This document shows, piece by piece, positions 36,938 through 48,989 of a DNA stretch of 61,620 bases (positions are counted from its first letter, which is position 1; every line of letters begins with the position of its first letter). Source of the stretch: Trichoplax sp. H2 (lineage: Eukaryota; Placozoa; Uniplacotomia; Trichoplacea); the NCBI GenBank assembly GCA_003344405.1, contig NOWV01000291.1:1-61620 (forward strand). The letters run 5' to 3'. The translations under genes were made by a program, and so were the position numbers. Below the pieces are notes generated by a model that was not told the origin of the DNA, made no database searches, and saw only the letters and a program-made list of their open reading frames with translations.

Positions 36938-37686
36938 CACGTTTGTGGGAAAATTTTATGATGAAACTATAGCTATAGCAATAATGATTTCAAAGTAATC
37001 GCATCATAAGATCGGAAATTCCTTTATTTCTTATGCCTTGTAGTAATTGGTGGTTTTTCGAATATTACGTTTATATTTCTGAAATTTCTAACAATATCGT
37101 ATAACGAATAGATGTGCTTGGCCAATCACGGATAACATATATTAATTAGTAACATATTGTACAGGGACATAATTAAATCTACTGGGATCAACAATAACTT
37201 ATATTAAATCCATCAGTAGTATCTGATGGCTCAATCGACACAGAATGGCCGCCTCTTACAGCTGAAAATTTGTAAGTAAACATAGCTGGCAATTTATAAA
37301 CAGTACAAGCCCATTATTTATGCTCTCTCGGTGAGCTAACTTTGTATGACTTATGAATGTTATCTAAAGCGATGAAATATATAAAATTGTATTTTACGAG
37401 CTCAGTACGCCTATAGATAATTGTTGCTAATATAATACATAATGTAATAATATCCGTTAATAAGTTGCTTTCTATTTCATTAAGAACATTACTTTAACCT
37501 ATTGGCAAAGTAAAACTTTTATATTTTTCACCAACTTTTACTATTACAATTTCGAGAAGCAAAATTTACAAAAGAACACTTAAATTATAGCCAGATCCAG
37601 CGATCTTTATCTATACGTAATTTTCATAGTTATCTGTACAGTACGATAAAGTTCCATATAAACATCTATATAAAAAATTCTCATGC

Positions 37687-39911
37687 TTAGACAAAAACAG
37701 CGCCATCTTTTGAACTGATGCCAGTGACTACGACATGAGCTGAAGATGAGGAATCATCATCTTTGTTGCTACTTCGACTAGTGGACTTATTTTTCGGTGA
37801 AGAACTGAGTCGCTTTTTATTCCTCGTGATATTTATGCCTCCAGAGGAAGTAGATGGTTGGGCGTTATCTTCTTCAAGAGTTCTTGTTTCAGTAGTTTTT
37901 GGCGCATGAGGAATGCTAACATCTAAGTCACTAGATGAAACATTTGCATCGACTTGCTTAATTCTTCTTATCTACGAGTATAATAATTAAAATGCATTAG
38001 ATATGGTATTGAAGTCCATCTTCAGCTTAAATGACTAAACTAAAAGATTAAAGTCTACGTCATTTTATGGATATCACGTTATCTCCAGTTAAATACTAAA
38101 AAGGCACAACTATACTGATATGATATTAGTTACCAATTTTATTAAATAGTCCAACAGTCGATGAAACCGATCGTATTCCCTACGTCCAAATGGCTGTAAT
38201 AAATATCACAGGGTTACTTACAAGTTAAACATCTCCACGACTAGAAAGCTAATTTACCTTGGCAATAAATCTTGCGTGTTCGTACATTGCCGATAGAGCA
38301 CTGTATAATGCTTCACGTCCATCAAAAATGCTGGGATAAAATCGCCTTAAGAGGCTTAGATGCTCTCGAAAATCTCGACCTACGGGACGTAATAGATGAC
38401 CATCCATTTCGAGAAAGATATCATCTAATGCAAACCATCCAATCACACAGTAATTCAAAGTCCTATTTATTATAGTCTATATCTATCTGTATAATTTAAG
38501 TAAATAAACTTACTTAAGGCAACCACTTCATCTAGCACTTTCATGCGATAATGATGATCTAGAAAAGATTATACAGTTGAATTGATTTTTTAAAGCTTTG
38601 AAACTATTGTTTGCTTGATAACTGGACTATAAAGTCTTATTCTTCATTATAGAGGAGATGAATTTCGTATCACCAATATAACACGCACAGAATAAGATTA
38701 CTGAAGACATACGTGTATATGCTAAATCAGCCGAAATATTTATTATAAGTCAATACCTTTCGTAGGCTGCATGTCACGTAACAAGGACGGTTCACACAGA
38801 GATTGGACGGTCCTCTCTAAACTGTTCTGTATTCCTTTTCGCATCGTCTATTTTATAAGTAATCGATCAATGCTAACACTAATACAAGTGATATCTGAAA
38901 AGCATCTAATTAAATTACTGTACATATTTGGTTAAATCTACTTCATTAACTACTTTACTTTTTTATTTTATTGCTAATTAATTTACTGCCAAAAGGCTAT
39001 GCAGCCTACATCAGTCATTAACATCGCCTTATATGGAGTAAATAGTCAAATTTGAATAGTCATTAATGACAATGTCTATTCTGCATGGAAGTTTCCGTGC
39101 GTCAATGGCAGACATAACGTAATATTATCCGTCAGCAGTTTCCAAAGCAATGTTTAAGGTTCGCTTCTACGGTACTTTAATCATACCTTAATCCATTAGT
39201 TCTCATCAATACTACTCGTATATACTACAGTATGTTACGTTGAAGTATAACTTGATGATGCTGTTTAGCTATACGTATTTGAACGGTATTTTGGCAGCAG
39301 TAATACAAATCTTGCAATTTGTAAGACTTTAAAACAGATCAGTATCAGTCGTTATGTGGGTCATTGTATGATGGATATATCGTAAATTCTGCAATAAAAA
39401 TCCAGATCGAATGTACTTACTTTAGCGGCATCAGACCCAATGATCGTGTGCGGTTTTCTTGCGTTAATCAAGACGAAACGTTGTCGAACACGAAGAATGA
39501 GGATCATCACTTCTAGTCCACCCTATCAATTCATTTACAATCAAATACAGAAATAAATTATGCAAAAATCAACCCTTAAAATGCTTCTATCCCATTCTGT
39601 TTTCGAACTTGTTTGTTATTACATCGAAAAATCGATGTAGGATTTATTCTAATTATGATTATTACGAATATATACGCTATCTGATTTTTATAGAGGAAAA
39701 AGTTTATGTTCAAAATGATTGGCATTCTTTCCAAATCCAACGCATCTACTTTTAACATATACTGTACAGTACAAACACAAGCCTGTAAAAGATCAGTTTT
39801 TATCATTACCATAATAATCATAGCAATAATGAAGACTCCATATCGGCGATTGTAGAGATCAAAATTGCTACTGTCGGTGGTGGTTGCCGTAGTTGTATTG
39901 ATTGTAGACAT
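37687..39911 (-). CDS. C1orf43/NICE-3 family membrane protein, gene A
   Basis: Seven exons on the minus strand: 39911-39810, 39522-39421, 38847-38757, 38558-38514, 38424-38258, 38193-38134 and 37971-37687. They give 283 residues in continuous phase. The short N-terminus is Thr-rich (MSTINTTTATTTDSS), then one membrane helix spans about residues 25-44 (GVFIIAMIIMGGLEVMILIL) followed by basic residues (RVRQR). The soluble part carries landmarks shared with human C1orf43: YRMKVLDE (human YRMKALDA), RPVGRDFREHL, a SALSAMYEHARF helix, and a final EYDRFHRLLDYL helix. Exon 7 adds a 94-residue Ser/Asp/Lys-rich tail of low complexity. Family assignment rests on remembered similarity, not a search. The gene is divergent from XPA, with 494 bases between the start codons. 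Confidence 0.75.
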
Positions 39912-40405
39912 GTTGGAATAGCGGATAGTCGTAGGGCTCCTTCAAGCTAGGCAAGACCGACCACCCACCCGAGTAACACTATCCACTCTGTTTCCCGTTG
40001 GCTAGACACTAAGTTCTTTAGGCCTTCATGTAGTCACGGTACGGTACGGTACGATAGGGTACTAGTTCCGGTCGAAACGACCCGCAACAATCCAAAGTGG
40101 CCAGTGTCTTACCCTTCCAGTACCATATGATACGAACAGTACTGTGTCATACTGTACTCAGTATTCCAGTTAGACCCGAGTCCAAGCTTTACGTCATTGC
40201 TCAGCAGATTGGAGTAGATGGGCATTAAGAGTTTACTTGAATGCCCCCCATTTGATTTTCTCCATGGCGTAATTGCAATCAAACTGATTTCCCATATCGA
40301 TAGCCGGAATAAGCTTGAAAAGAGACTATAGCTTATTCTATTACTGTATTATACTGTTTTAGCTGACGAGTATTCAATCGAATTGAAGACGGTAGGTTGG
40401 ATAGG
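39912..40405. promoter_or_regulatory. Divergent promoter region, NICE-3 gene A / XPA
   Basis: The 494 bases between two oppositely directed start codons must hold both promoters and 5' UTRs. The segment contains GGTACGGTACGGTACGATAG (about 40037-40056) and ACAGTACTGTG (about 40137), resembling the GTAC-rich motifs of the 30-32 kb region. No TATA box is obvious. Confidence 0.5.
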
Positions 40406-41936
40406 ATGGAAAATTCAAGGGAAGGAAGAGACGATGAGCGTGAAAATGGTTTGGTTTTAACGCCGGCTATGCAAGCCAAAATTCATCGAAATCGAGAGCG
40501 TGCATTACAGTTGAGAAAGGCGAGATTAGCCAAAACACCATATAGTAAAAAAAGCAAAGACGAAAGCGAGAGTAAAGAAATTGATACTGGCGCTGGATTT
40601 TTCTTGGAAGTAGTCAATGACTCCGATACTTCGCGTAATAATCAAATCGTAGAAGAACCAGGTGGTTAGATAAACTACTATAATATCTTCTTCATTTATA
40701 CCAAATACAGAGATGTTTCCTAGTCATTGAATTGATCGATTTTGTGAACGACTATCGTACCTTTTTCTACAAACATTTCCTTCCTTCAATGTGAGTATGC
40801 CAATTTTTATAGTGTTGTTGATCATGCCCTTTTCATGCATTGGATTAGGTCCTATCATTGGATTACTGAAATGTATGAAATGTCAAAAGAACTTTGGAGT
40901 ATCTTACCTCTATAATAATTTCGAGTATAAAATCTGCGATAACTGCAGGTATTGTTGGAATATTATTTCTTGTCGTATAGAGATAAGCTATCAATTCTGT
41001 GATCATAAGTTTGGATCTACAATCAAAGTCTTATTGTAATTTCATTCTCTCCAGAGATACAGATGGCGAGCATTCGTTGATCACTCGAACAGAAGCCAAA
41101 CAGGTAAGACTTTACTGTATACTGATTATATGTACGGCCTTGAAAAGGCCTAACTGCACTTTAAGGATTATCCTGCTATCGTATCCCCATTAAGGATATT
41201 TTCATATAAAATCATAATATATATTAACTACATTACATCCTCATTGATATTTTTCTTTATCAGAAATACTTACTCAAAGACTGTGACTTGGACATGAGAG
41301 AACCAATACTAAAATATATATCCAAAAAAAATCCCCATAATCCTCGTTGGGGCCTTATGAAGTTATACTTATTGTGTCAGGTAAGCAACTGCATAAATTC
41401 ATTCTATTTTGAATTAAGTAACTATAAAAAAGTGTTTTGTCAATTCTTGATAGCATGAAATAGCAATATAACTTTATTTAAAATTGCTAATCTTTCATAG
41501 ATCGAAGAGCGATGTTATCAGATTTGGGGGGATGAACAAGGTCTCCAAGATGAATTAATCAAAAGAGCGGCTAACCAAGAACAGTCCAGGCAAAAGAAAT
41601 TTGACAAGAGAATTCAAGGTCTTTATATCGTCATTGGATAATGATTATACCACAAATTTTCTACTATAAAAGTTGGATGAACTCGTAATAATACAAGTGA
41701 ACGAGATGAGTTACTATTTGGTGATATTTTATACTTGTATATCTAAGATTTGTCTTATCTAATCTTTGCATCGACTAGCGTTAAGGAAAGCCTTTAGAAG
41801 TAGTACGTGGACTAAAAACTTATCAAGACACGAGCATCGATTCGCTGAAGGCCAAGAGATCTACGATGAAAAAGAAAATGTCTGGGTCAAGTCATGTATT
41901 GAATGTGACTATCGTGTTTCTTTCGAAAAGATGTGA
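40406..41936 (+). CDS. XPA: XPA, DNA damage-verification factor of nucleotide excision repair
   Basis: Six exons (40406-40661, 40849-40948, 41055-41103, 41264-41380, 41501-41618, 41779-41936) join in phase to 265 residues, against 273 in human, which also has six exons. The N-terminal basic segment [18 protein letters not shown] precedes the ERCC1-binding motif, here [11 protein letters not shown]4 zinc finger follows: CMKC, 17 residues, CDNC. Then come [21 protein letters not shown] and [16 protein letters not shown] of the DNA-binding domain. A long basic helix ([20 protein letters not shown]) leads to the TFIIH-binding C-terminus with CIEC and the final FEKM. XPA scaffolds RPA, TFIIH and ERCC1-XPF at lesions in the nucleus. 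The first ATG after an in-frame upstream stretch lacking ATG was chosen. Confidence 0.96.
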
Positions 41937-43092
41937 TATGATGCATTACGTTATCATTAGTTGGAAGCTGATTCATGATTCCTATTTCTTAACTTTTTAA
42001 CAGTCAGTGTGAAATGAAAATCTTACTGTAACTTATAAATACCAGCTTTAAATATACGCATCTATGATGTATATGACTTATATATTTGTAAGTGTAATAT
42101 CTAAACTTCGATAAAACTTTATCACTTCTAAGTTATGATTTACTATCTTTTTGTGTATATACGCCTATCATCTATTACAAGGTAGCCGCCGGTTACTTTT
42201 ATTTAGCATTTCATCAAGTAGACTCATCATCCGAAGCATCTTATCATTTATTTAATACTTGTAAGGTGATATACTAGGCTTATGTGGCTGATTGATTCGA
42301 GTAAGTTAACTGACTCTACTCCCTCTTAATATGGCTATGATAAATTTAGAATTACTTAAGCATCTTTGACAAAATTGTATTGTACAATATACTCGGTACT
42401 CAATTGTTAGTACTCATTCTGTTTATGATAGTTCTTATTTAAAGTTGAAATGATATATTGTATAAGATGTTGCTAAAATCGAGAATAGTAGATCTATTTA
42501 AAAAATTAGGCCAATCTAATCCGTTCTAGATTATATCGATATTTTCATCCAGTACCCAACGTTTATAATAAAATTTGTAAAGAAAGCTGAACTTTTATAA
42601 CGTGTACCAATATCTTAATATTGTCTGTTGTGAAGTTTATCTATGAAGTTTTTTTATGAATTTACTGATGGTAGGCGTTCACTATAACACACGCTTCAGT
42701 TGGCTGTTGGTAAGATTTGCGAAAGTAAATTAGAGTGGTAGTAACGATGATTAGCAAGGCTTGTGATGCAAAACACATTATTCAAGAGTTACGAAAGTGA
42801 ATTACTGTAGTAATAACGACGATGCAAAATACCTTATTCATTGCTATACTGCTATTTTGCAAAATTGCATTTTCTACTTGCACTTTTGAGTTGCAATACG
42901 TAAAAATAACCACTTTTCTACGCGTACAACAGTGTTATATATTTGTTTCACATCAACATCTATTGCGCCATTTAAATTATGTCATCTACAGTTTATGAAG
43001 AAATTGACAAATAAATTACGATGGTAGACTGTTAAAATTAATTTACTACTACTTGACAAGCAATAGCTAAATTAATGATCAAAAAAATTAAG
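41937..43092. other. Intergenic sequence with a small two-copy repeat
   Basis: No gene. A diverged direct repeat is visible at 42720-42790 and 42791-42842 (GCGAAAGTAAATTAGAGTGG against ACGAAAGTGAATTACTGTAG, each followed by ACGATGCAAAA-like sequence). Confidence 0.5.
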
Positions 43093-43163
43093 TGCACTGT
43101 ACGGGAATCGAACCCGTGTCGCAAGAATGGGAATCTTGCATGATACCACTACACTAACAGTGC
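43093..43163 (-). tRNA. tRNA-Gly (anticodon CCC)
   Basis: The minus strand reads GCACTGT at the 5' acceptor arm and ACAGTGC at the 3' arm, a full 7-bp stem, with discriminator A. The D arm contains GTGTAGTGGTATCAT. The anticodon stem CAAGA/TCTTG encloses the loop TTCCCAT with anticodon CCC. The T arm is ACGGG-TTCGATT-CCCGT. There is no intron and no encoded CCA. The TTCGATT T-loop gives an intact B box (GGTTCGATTCC), so transcription by RNA polymerase III is expected. It decodes GGG. The gene stands alone between XPA and MRPL54. Confidence 0.95.
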
Positions 43164-44471
43164 GTCAAGCGTAAAATTATGTAATTTATAGTAATTTAAA
43201 GGAGCTGACTTTAATACGCTACTGCTCATGCTCAGACCTAGCCGATTTCTAGAGATTCAGTTCAGTATAGCATACTGTATCATACAGTAGCAAAGTTAAA
43301 GTAGCTACGTATGATAGCGTCCACCCACTGCTAAGTCTTTTGCACGTGAACGGTCTTGCAGCATTGCTAGCTGCAAGTTGCACGCAACTCTGCAGCTGCG
43401 GAAATTATTTCAATTTTAAATATCATCATCGTCGTTAATTCGTCATGTTTCGTTCACGTTCTCACTTCTCACACAGCTGAGTATAGCTGCAGATTAAAAT
43501 TTTACTCTATAGCTCTTTCACGTGTAGCTGATTAAGCTAAAGACTGCTCAAAAATGAAGCAGAAATTTTATTTCTGAAATTACTCTTGCATCGATTCGCA
43601 GGCAATGAATGGCTGCAGTAGTGGGAGCTATTGCAGATATCTTTCTACTAAACACATATTTAGAGTAGACATCTGACAGGTCAAAGTCCTCGTTCAGATG
43701 CCATTTGAAGAGGGTTCTACTGAAGTAGTTAGATCTTAAATACATTGACGATGCTGCTAATGAATGCGCACAATACGCATGTCTTTTATTCATCGGCTAG
43801 TGCTAAAACTGCGTAGTGCTTAAGCATATAATTTAGTAAATACAACTTGTTAAAGCGCCAATAACAACTGCAATTAGCTGCATCACCATTTATGATATAA
43901 TAGCACCAGATTTAAACATGACCAATATAAATTCATTTAGCTATCAGTATGGAAAATTGCATATTCATGTTGAACTAAATATCAGTCTGTATCGAAACAA
44001 GCTAGAACAGCACTAAAATGCGTGAAATTCAGCCATTCAATTACAAAAATATTGGTATACAGTACGGTATATAAATATAGAAGATAATCCTATGTGTAAG
44101 ATTTCATACAGTACTAAATTATTCTCTGTACAACATCAATTTTGACATATTATACTGTAATTATCAGCAATTTACTGTTACTGCATCACTGTAACAAATA
44201 CAGTACAGATTCTAGCATGGAATTTCGAATCCGATTAAAGCGAATTGAGGCCGTAAATTGCATTAGTAGTACTGTACAAATTAGACAACATTTCACTTTT
44301 GTATTCATTCCACAATACAATTACTATACGAGTAGATGCGATCAATGACAAGCATCCGTACTGAAAGAGTAGTACTATATCATGCCAAAGTAAGATAACT
44401 CCATCATCGTGTACAGTGTATAAGCCGAATTTCAAAATATTTCAAAAAAACTGCATTATTTACGATAGTTA
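43164..44471. other. Intergenic sequence
   Basis: No coding frame I can support on either strand. Several GTAC-type palindromic strings occur (for example near 44107-44120, 44200 and 44270). Confidence 0.5.
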
Positions 44472-44951
44472 TTAAAATCCAGTTTGCTTTTTCATAAGAT
44501 TTTCCGATTTGATTTTGATTTTGTTCAACTTTCTGAAATAGGCTCTACTACCAGTTTCCAATTGACTTAGAGAAGCTTTGGGTTTATCTAAATCCCATAA
44601 CCACTCTGGATATTGGCTATCGTCTAGAATGGTTGGGTCCTCGCCTTCTTTAAAATAATTCGCTCCTTTGCATATATCTTTCAATTCTGAAGGCATTTTT
44701 AAATCCACCGTCGCAGCTGGCTCATCGCGTCGAAAATTTCTCTTGCCTTTACTTTTTTTCTTGCTTTCTGTAAGTTAAAAAAGAATTGGTTACTAACAAA
44801 AACTTTGTGACAGCGAAGTAAGGAAGTTGATAGTACCTGGTTTTCCAGCCTTGCTTGCAAACTGTGCCGCATTAATTCCTCTGAGTAAAGAAATCGGCAA
44901 AGGTCTGATCCTATGCAGCGTGAAACAGACTGCACAAGCACTGGCAGCCAT
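44472..44951 (-). CDS. MRPL54: Mitochondrial ribosomal protein L54 (mL54)
   Basis: Two exons on the minus strand, 44951-44837 and 44767-44472, join through a GTACTA donor and a TTACAG acceptor in phase 1 to give 136 residues; human MRPL54 has 138. The N-terminus (MAASACAVCFTLHRIRPLP) is Arg-containing and free of acidic residues, as expected for mitochondrial import. A Lys-rich stretch follows. The mature part has the family landmarks CKGANYFKEGEDPTILDDS, QYPEWLWDLD, a Leu-Glu-Thr-Gly-Ser-Arg-Ala-Tyr motif and a basic C-terminus. It is a large-subunit protein of the mitoribosome. An in-frame ATG 20 codons upstream (45011) gives a less typical presequence, so the inner ATG was chosen. It is divergent from AFG2B. 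Confidence 0.92.
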
Positions 44952-45377
44952 GTTGTAAATTGCAGCAGCTGAGCTTTGCAGACCAGGAAAATGACGATCA
45001 CCGCGGTCCACTAGTCAACTGTAGTATTATACTATACTACCGTATATCATTTGTACTCTAGTATTTGGCACAGTATACTGTTTTCAGTATTGCATTCTAC
45101 ACTAATCTATGGTTTTGTATGGCGTACACTACTGTACAGAGAGGACATACGGACGTTGAGGCCATCATCCGAGCTAATAAATCGCTGCAAAGCATGGACA
45201 TGCTGCAGCTTTCCATCTATCGCTTTGACAATAACAAGTTTAGAGCTTAAAAAGAGATCGTTGTACAGTATGAACTATCTCAAGTCTGTGGCAATGTGTT
45301 GAGATAGAATAGGGACCGAAATTGACAATAAGAACTGAAGTAAGTTATTGGTAATAATTATAATTATAATCGATGCA
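44952..45377. promoter_or_regulatory. Divergent promoter region, MRPL54 / AFG2B
   Basis: The 426 bases between two opposite start codons must contain both promoters. TAGTATTATACTATACTACC (about 45021-45040) and GTACAGAGAG-type strings are visible, but no standard TATA position can be assigned. Confidence 0.45.
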
Positions 45378-48279
45378 ATGGCGCAATTCATGCAGCAGCA
45401 ATTAATGCTATGTGAGGCTCGAGATAGAGGAAGCAGCAAGTGTCGCCTTAATCATGAGATAGTTGCATTACTGGGTAGCAATATTAGGATCGGCAGCTTC
45501 TTAAAAATACAAAGTGATCAATGTTCCTTCTTGTGTTCGGTTTGGCCTACGAGAAATTTGCAGAATGCGATTCTGATCGATCCTATCATGATGTGTGATC
45601 GAACGCCACAGCGTTGTACAAATTCACCCTACGATTTTAATGTTTTCAACAGAAAATTATCGATCCCCTGTACCGGCATCAGTTTAATCGAAAGTAGCCC
45701 TGCTGAATGGGTAAAGATAGTAATAATCATGTCGAAAAAGCAGTTAAAAAAGCGTTCTTCTGTCAGCGATGATGCTATCCAGAAGTTGATTCATTACTTA
45801 TTGCTGGATAAAGTGGTTACAATTGGTACTGTCATGGATTGTCAACACTGGCCTATATCGAAACAGACTATGAAATATATCGAAATTGTCGAGGTCGAGC
45901 CTTCATCAAAATTTGCATTAGTTAATGGCCAGACAAAAATTCTGATATCATCATGCGTTAGACTTCCATCGCAAGTTGAAAGGATTAATATTGGTGGCCT
46001 AGACAGTGTAGGATCAATGCTAAAGGATTTAGCTAAAGTTAACTTTCAACATTGTCACGAATTTAAAAAGTTAGGCTTACCCTGTGTAAAAGCTGTAATG
46101 TTGCATGGCCCTTCTGGGGTTGGTAAAACTCTACTAGTTAGAAAACTAGCTCAAGATCTCGATACTGCGTTGGTAAGACTAAACGGTGCAGATATATATG
46201 CAGCATATGAAGGGGAGAGCGAAAAAAATTTGCAGAAATATTTTGATAAAGCTTGCCAAATTGCAAGAAAAGAATGCTGCATACTATTTATCGATGAAGT
46301 TGATGCTCTATGTCCAGGTCAAGATAACGACAGTGAGAACGCGAGTGAGGAATATCAGGTGGTGTCTCTTCTGGCTTCTTTATTAGAAGAGGTAAAACGC
46401 GAAAATTTGCTATTCATCATAGGAGCAACAAATCGACCGGAAGCCATTTCTCCATGTTTATATGGTCCGTGTAAATTCGAACAAGAAGTAAGAATGTGAT
46501 ACAAGTAATTATCTGCACGATTCTTAAAATGTAATTACTGTATGGGATTCTGAATTTTACTACTTGCTACTTTTTCTAGATTTATATTGGCATTCCCAAT
46601 GTCAGCCAAAGAGAATCGATATTGCAGCTATATACAAGAGATTTACACTTAGATGCAGATGTCAATTTAGTGGATCTAGCTGAGATGTCGTGTGGGTATG
46701 TCGGCGCTGACTTGAAATTACTTTGTAAAGAAGCCATGTTTATGGGACTGGAAAGAATGGGCAAGACTACAGCTACTATCGATCAGGAGAGTTGTCAGTT
46801 ATGTGCTAAGGATTTTATTAACGCTATTCATCGAATAGTCCCATCAAGTAGGAGAGCTGCAATTGGAACCGTAGAGCTTAAAAAGATTAGTTGGGATGAT
46901 ATTGGTGGATTAGAAAACATCAAGTTAAAAATTCAGCAGGTAATCTTAAATATCTTAAACATTTAATACCTCTGAATAACGTTGAAATAATATATTGTTT
47001 GCTGAATTTTAAAATTGAAGGCTATAGAATGGCCATTAAAATATCCCCAAGCGTTTGCTAGGCTTGGGCTTCCTAGGCCAAGAGGTGTGCTTTTATTTGG
47101 CCCTCCAGGTTGTAGTAAAACTACTTTAGTCCGTGCAGCTGCCAGTAGTTGCCACGTCACATTCCTTTCATTAAGTGGTGCCCAATTATATTCTCCATAC
47201 ATTGGCGATTCCGAGCGTGCCATCCGTCAGGTAAACAAAAAGTTATCCCTCAACTATTTCTATGGATTACTGAAGCTCTAAAACTTTGTATGAGGCTGTC
47301 AGACAACTGTTTAAGTCTCGTTGTTAGAATGGAAAATGTAGTTGCTTTATTCCTGTGCTCTCCTATATTATGTAGGCATTTCTGCAAGCACGGACTAGCT
47401 CGCCTTGCATTCTTTTCTTGGACGAAATTGATACCATTGTAAGTCGAAGGCTTAAGAACAGCAAAAATAGCGTACAAGACCGTGTTCTCTCTACCCTATT
47501 AAACGAAATGGATGGTATTTCGACAGCACGCTCCTATCATGGTTAGAACTATCTGCTTTATGAAGCACCCAACATATTGTTAAAAATAATATACTTACAA
47601 CGCATAATTTTGTATTTGTTAGCAACACCTGAGAAGAAAATGAAGGAAACTGAGCCTACCTTATCAAATGTAAAGGATGAAAGTAAACCTCTAGCGACAG
47701 CTATTTCTTCCACAAAGAAATCGAACTATCAAATAGATGATGGTGTCATTGTTGTATGTGCTACAAATAGACCGGATATGTTGGACGATGCTTTATTAAG
47801 GCCAGGGAGAATGGATCGTATTATTTATGTTCCTCCGCCAGAACGAGACGAAAGATTAAAAATTCTCAAAGTTCATACACGCTGTATGCCATTAGAGAGC
47901 AACGTTGATCTAGCTACGATTGCGGATACAACAAACATGTATAGTGGAGCAGACTTGGAAAATGTCTGCAGAGAGGTATAGCTTCAGAATTTTAAATTCT
48001 TACATCACCATTAATAGTGTTAATGTAGTAGTATCAATAGCTGGCCGACAAGTGTATTTAGTTTTTTGATGCAATAATGTAAGAATTTCTCCAAATTGTA
48101 TTGATTGATATCATTCTATTTAGGCTGCCATGGAAGCAATGAGACACAACGGGGTATCCGTAGAAAAAGTTAATAATCAAAATTTTATTCAAGCTGCGCG
48201 AATTATAAATGCTAGTTTATCGATTCCGCAACTCAATGAATATGAGAAATTCTGCCAACACAAATTACATACAAAGTGA
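45378..48279 (+). CDS. AFG2B: AAA ATPase AFG2B (SPATA5L1)
   Basis: Six exons (45378-46487, 46580-46939, 47021-47230, 47376-47541, 47623-47975, 48124-48279) join in phase to 784 residues; human SPATA5L1 has about 753. The N-domain opens with [13 protein letters not shown], close to the human ARDRG...CRL motif. D1 has Walker A GPSGVGKT, Walker [11 protein letters not shown] and sensor-1 GATNRPE, but its second region of homology reads [17 protein letters not shown], lacking the arginine fingers. D2 has [11 protein letters not shown], the family-typical Walker A variant GPPGCSKTT, Walker B ILFLDEID, a charged insert, then CATNRPD and an intact [10 protein letters not shown]. The protein belongs to the AFG2A-AFG2B complex that releases maturation factors from pre-60S ribosomes in the cytoplasm. 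The start is the first ATG in frame; an upstream TTG frame was ignored. Confidence 0.93.
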
Positions 48280-48989
48280 AATATTTATTTAAAATATAGC
48301 CTTAAAAGTTGTAATTTTATATCCAAATTTACCAATTGTATATGTTGTACAAAAGAAGTGGACACCCTACATTATCGATTGCGATGTTCTACCTGTATGG
48401 TAGTATGACAGACTATTTTAGTTTTCATCTGTTCTATCCATTTGCAAATACAACAACGAAAATCGCAAGTGATTACGAAAAACGTGAAATAGACACGATA
48501 AAATCGATTTAAAATTTTCACAACGTACAGTAAATACGTTTTACTTTCTATAAATGTATACACATTGTACATGATAATATTATAGGAACTAACTAATAAA
48601 TAAATAAATACCGCGATCTTTTGGCTTGCTTTCTCAGCAACTTTGTTACAACGATCTACGGTTAATTTGAAACAGTAGCTATAGCTGAACATATAGATTA
48701 TGACTTACTGCCTATCTGTTTACATGAGTAATTGAGTAGTTAATACGAGTACACACACGCCAATGATTTGAGAGTAACTCGAGACAGATCGAAATTTGCT
48801 ATCAGTCTACTTAATAAAGTTATGATTGCGTAACTAGACTAAGCAAGGTAACAAGCTCAGCAATGCGTATTTCCATATACTATTGTAATGTATGAACAGC
48901 ATGTAGCTGAAATAGGATTAGCAAAAAATCAATTTTAAAACTGTAGCACGACGTATGTGCAATTTTATAATTTCAACTGGTTGATATAA
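48280..48989. other. Convergent intergenic region
   Basis: The 3' ends of AFG2B and the unrecognised minus-strand gene face each other here. No gene seen. Confidence 0.5.

Noticed and set aside
39576-39809. Continuation of the 111-codon frame beyond NICE-3 gene A exon 1
   Set aside because: A GTAATG donor at 39809 joins in phase to the next exon with the membrane helix. The unspliced extension is Ile-rich non-coding sequence.
47149-47477. Alternative frames overlapping AFG2B exons 3-4
   Set aside because: They run through the intron and out of phase with Walker motifs. The spliced AFG2B model explains the region.
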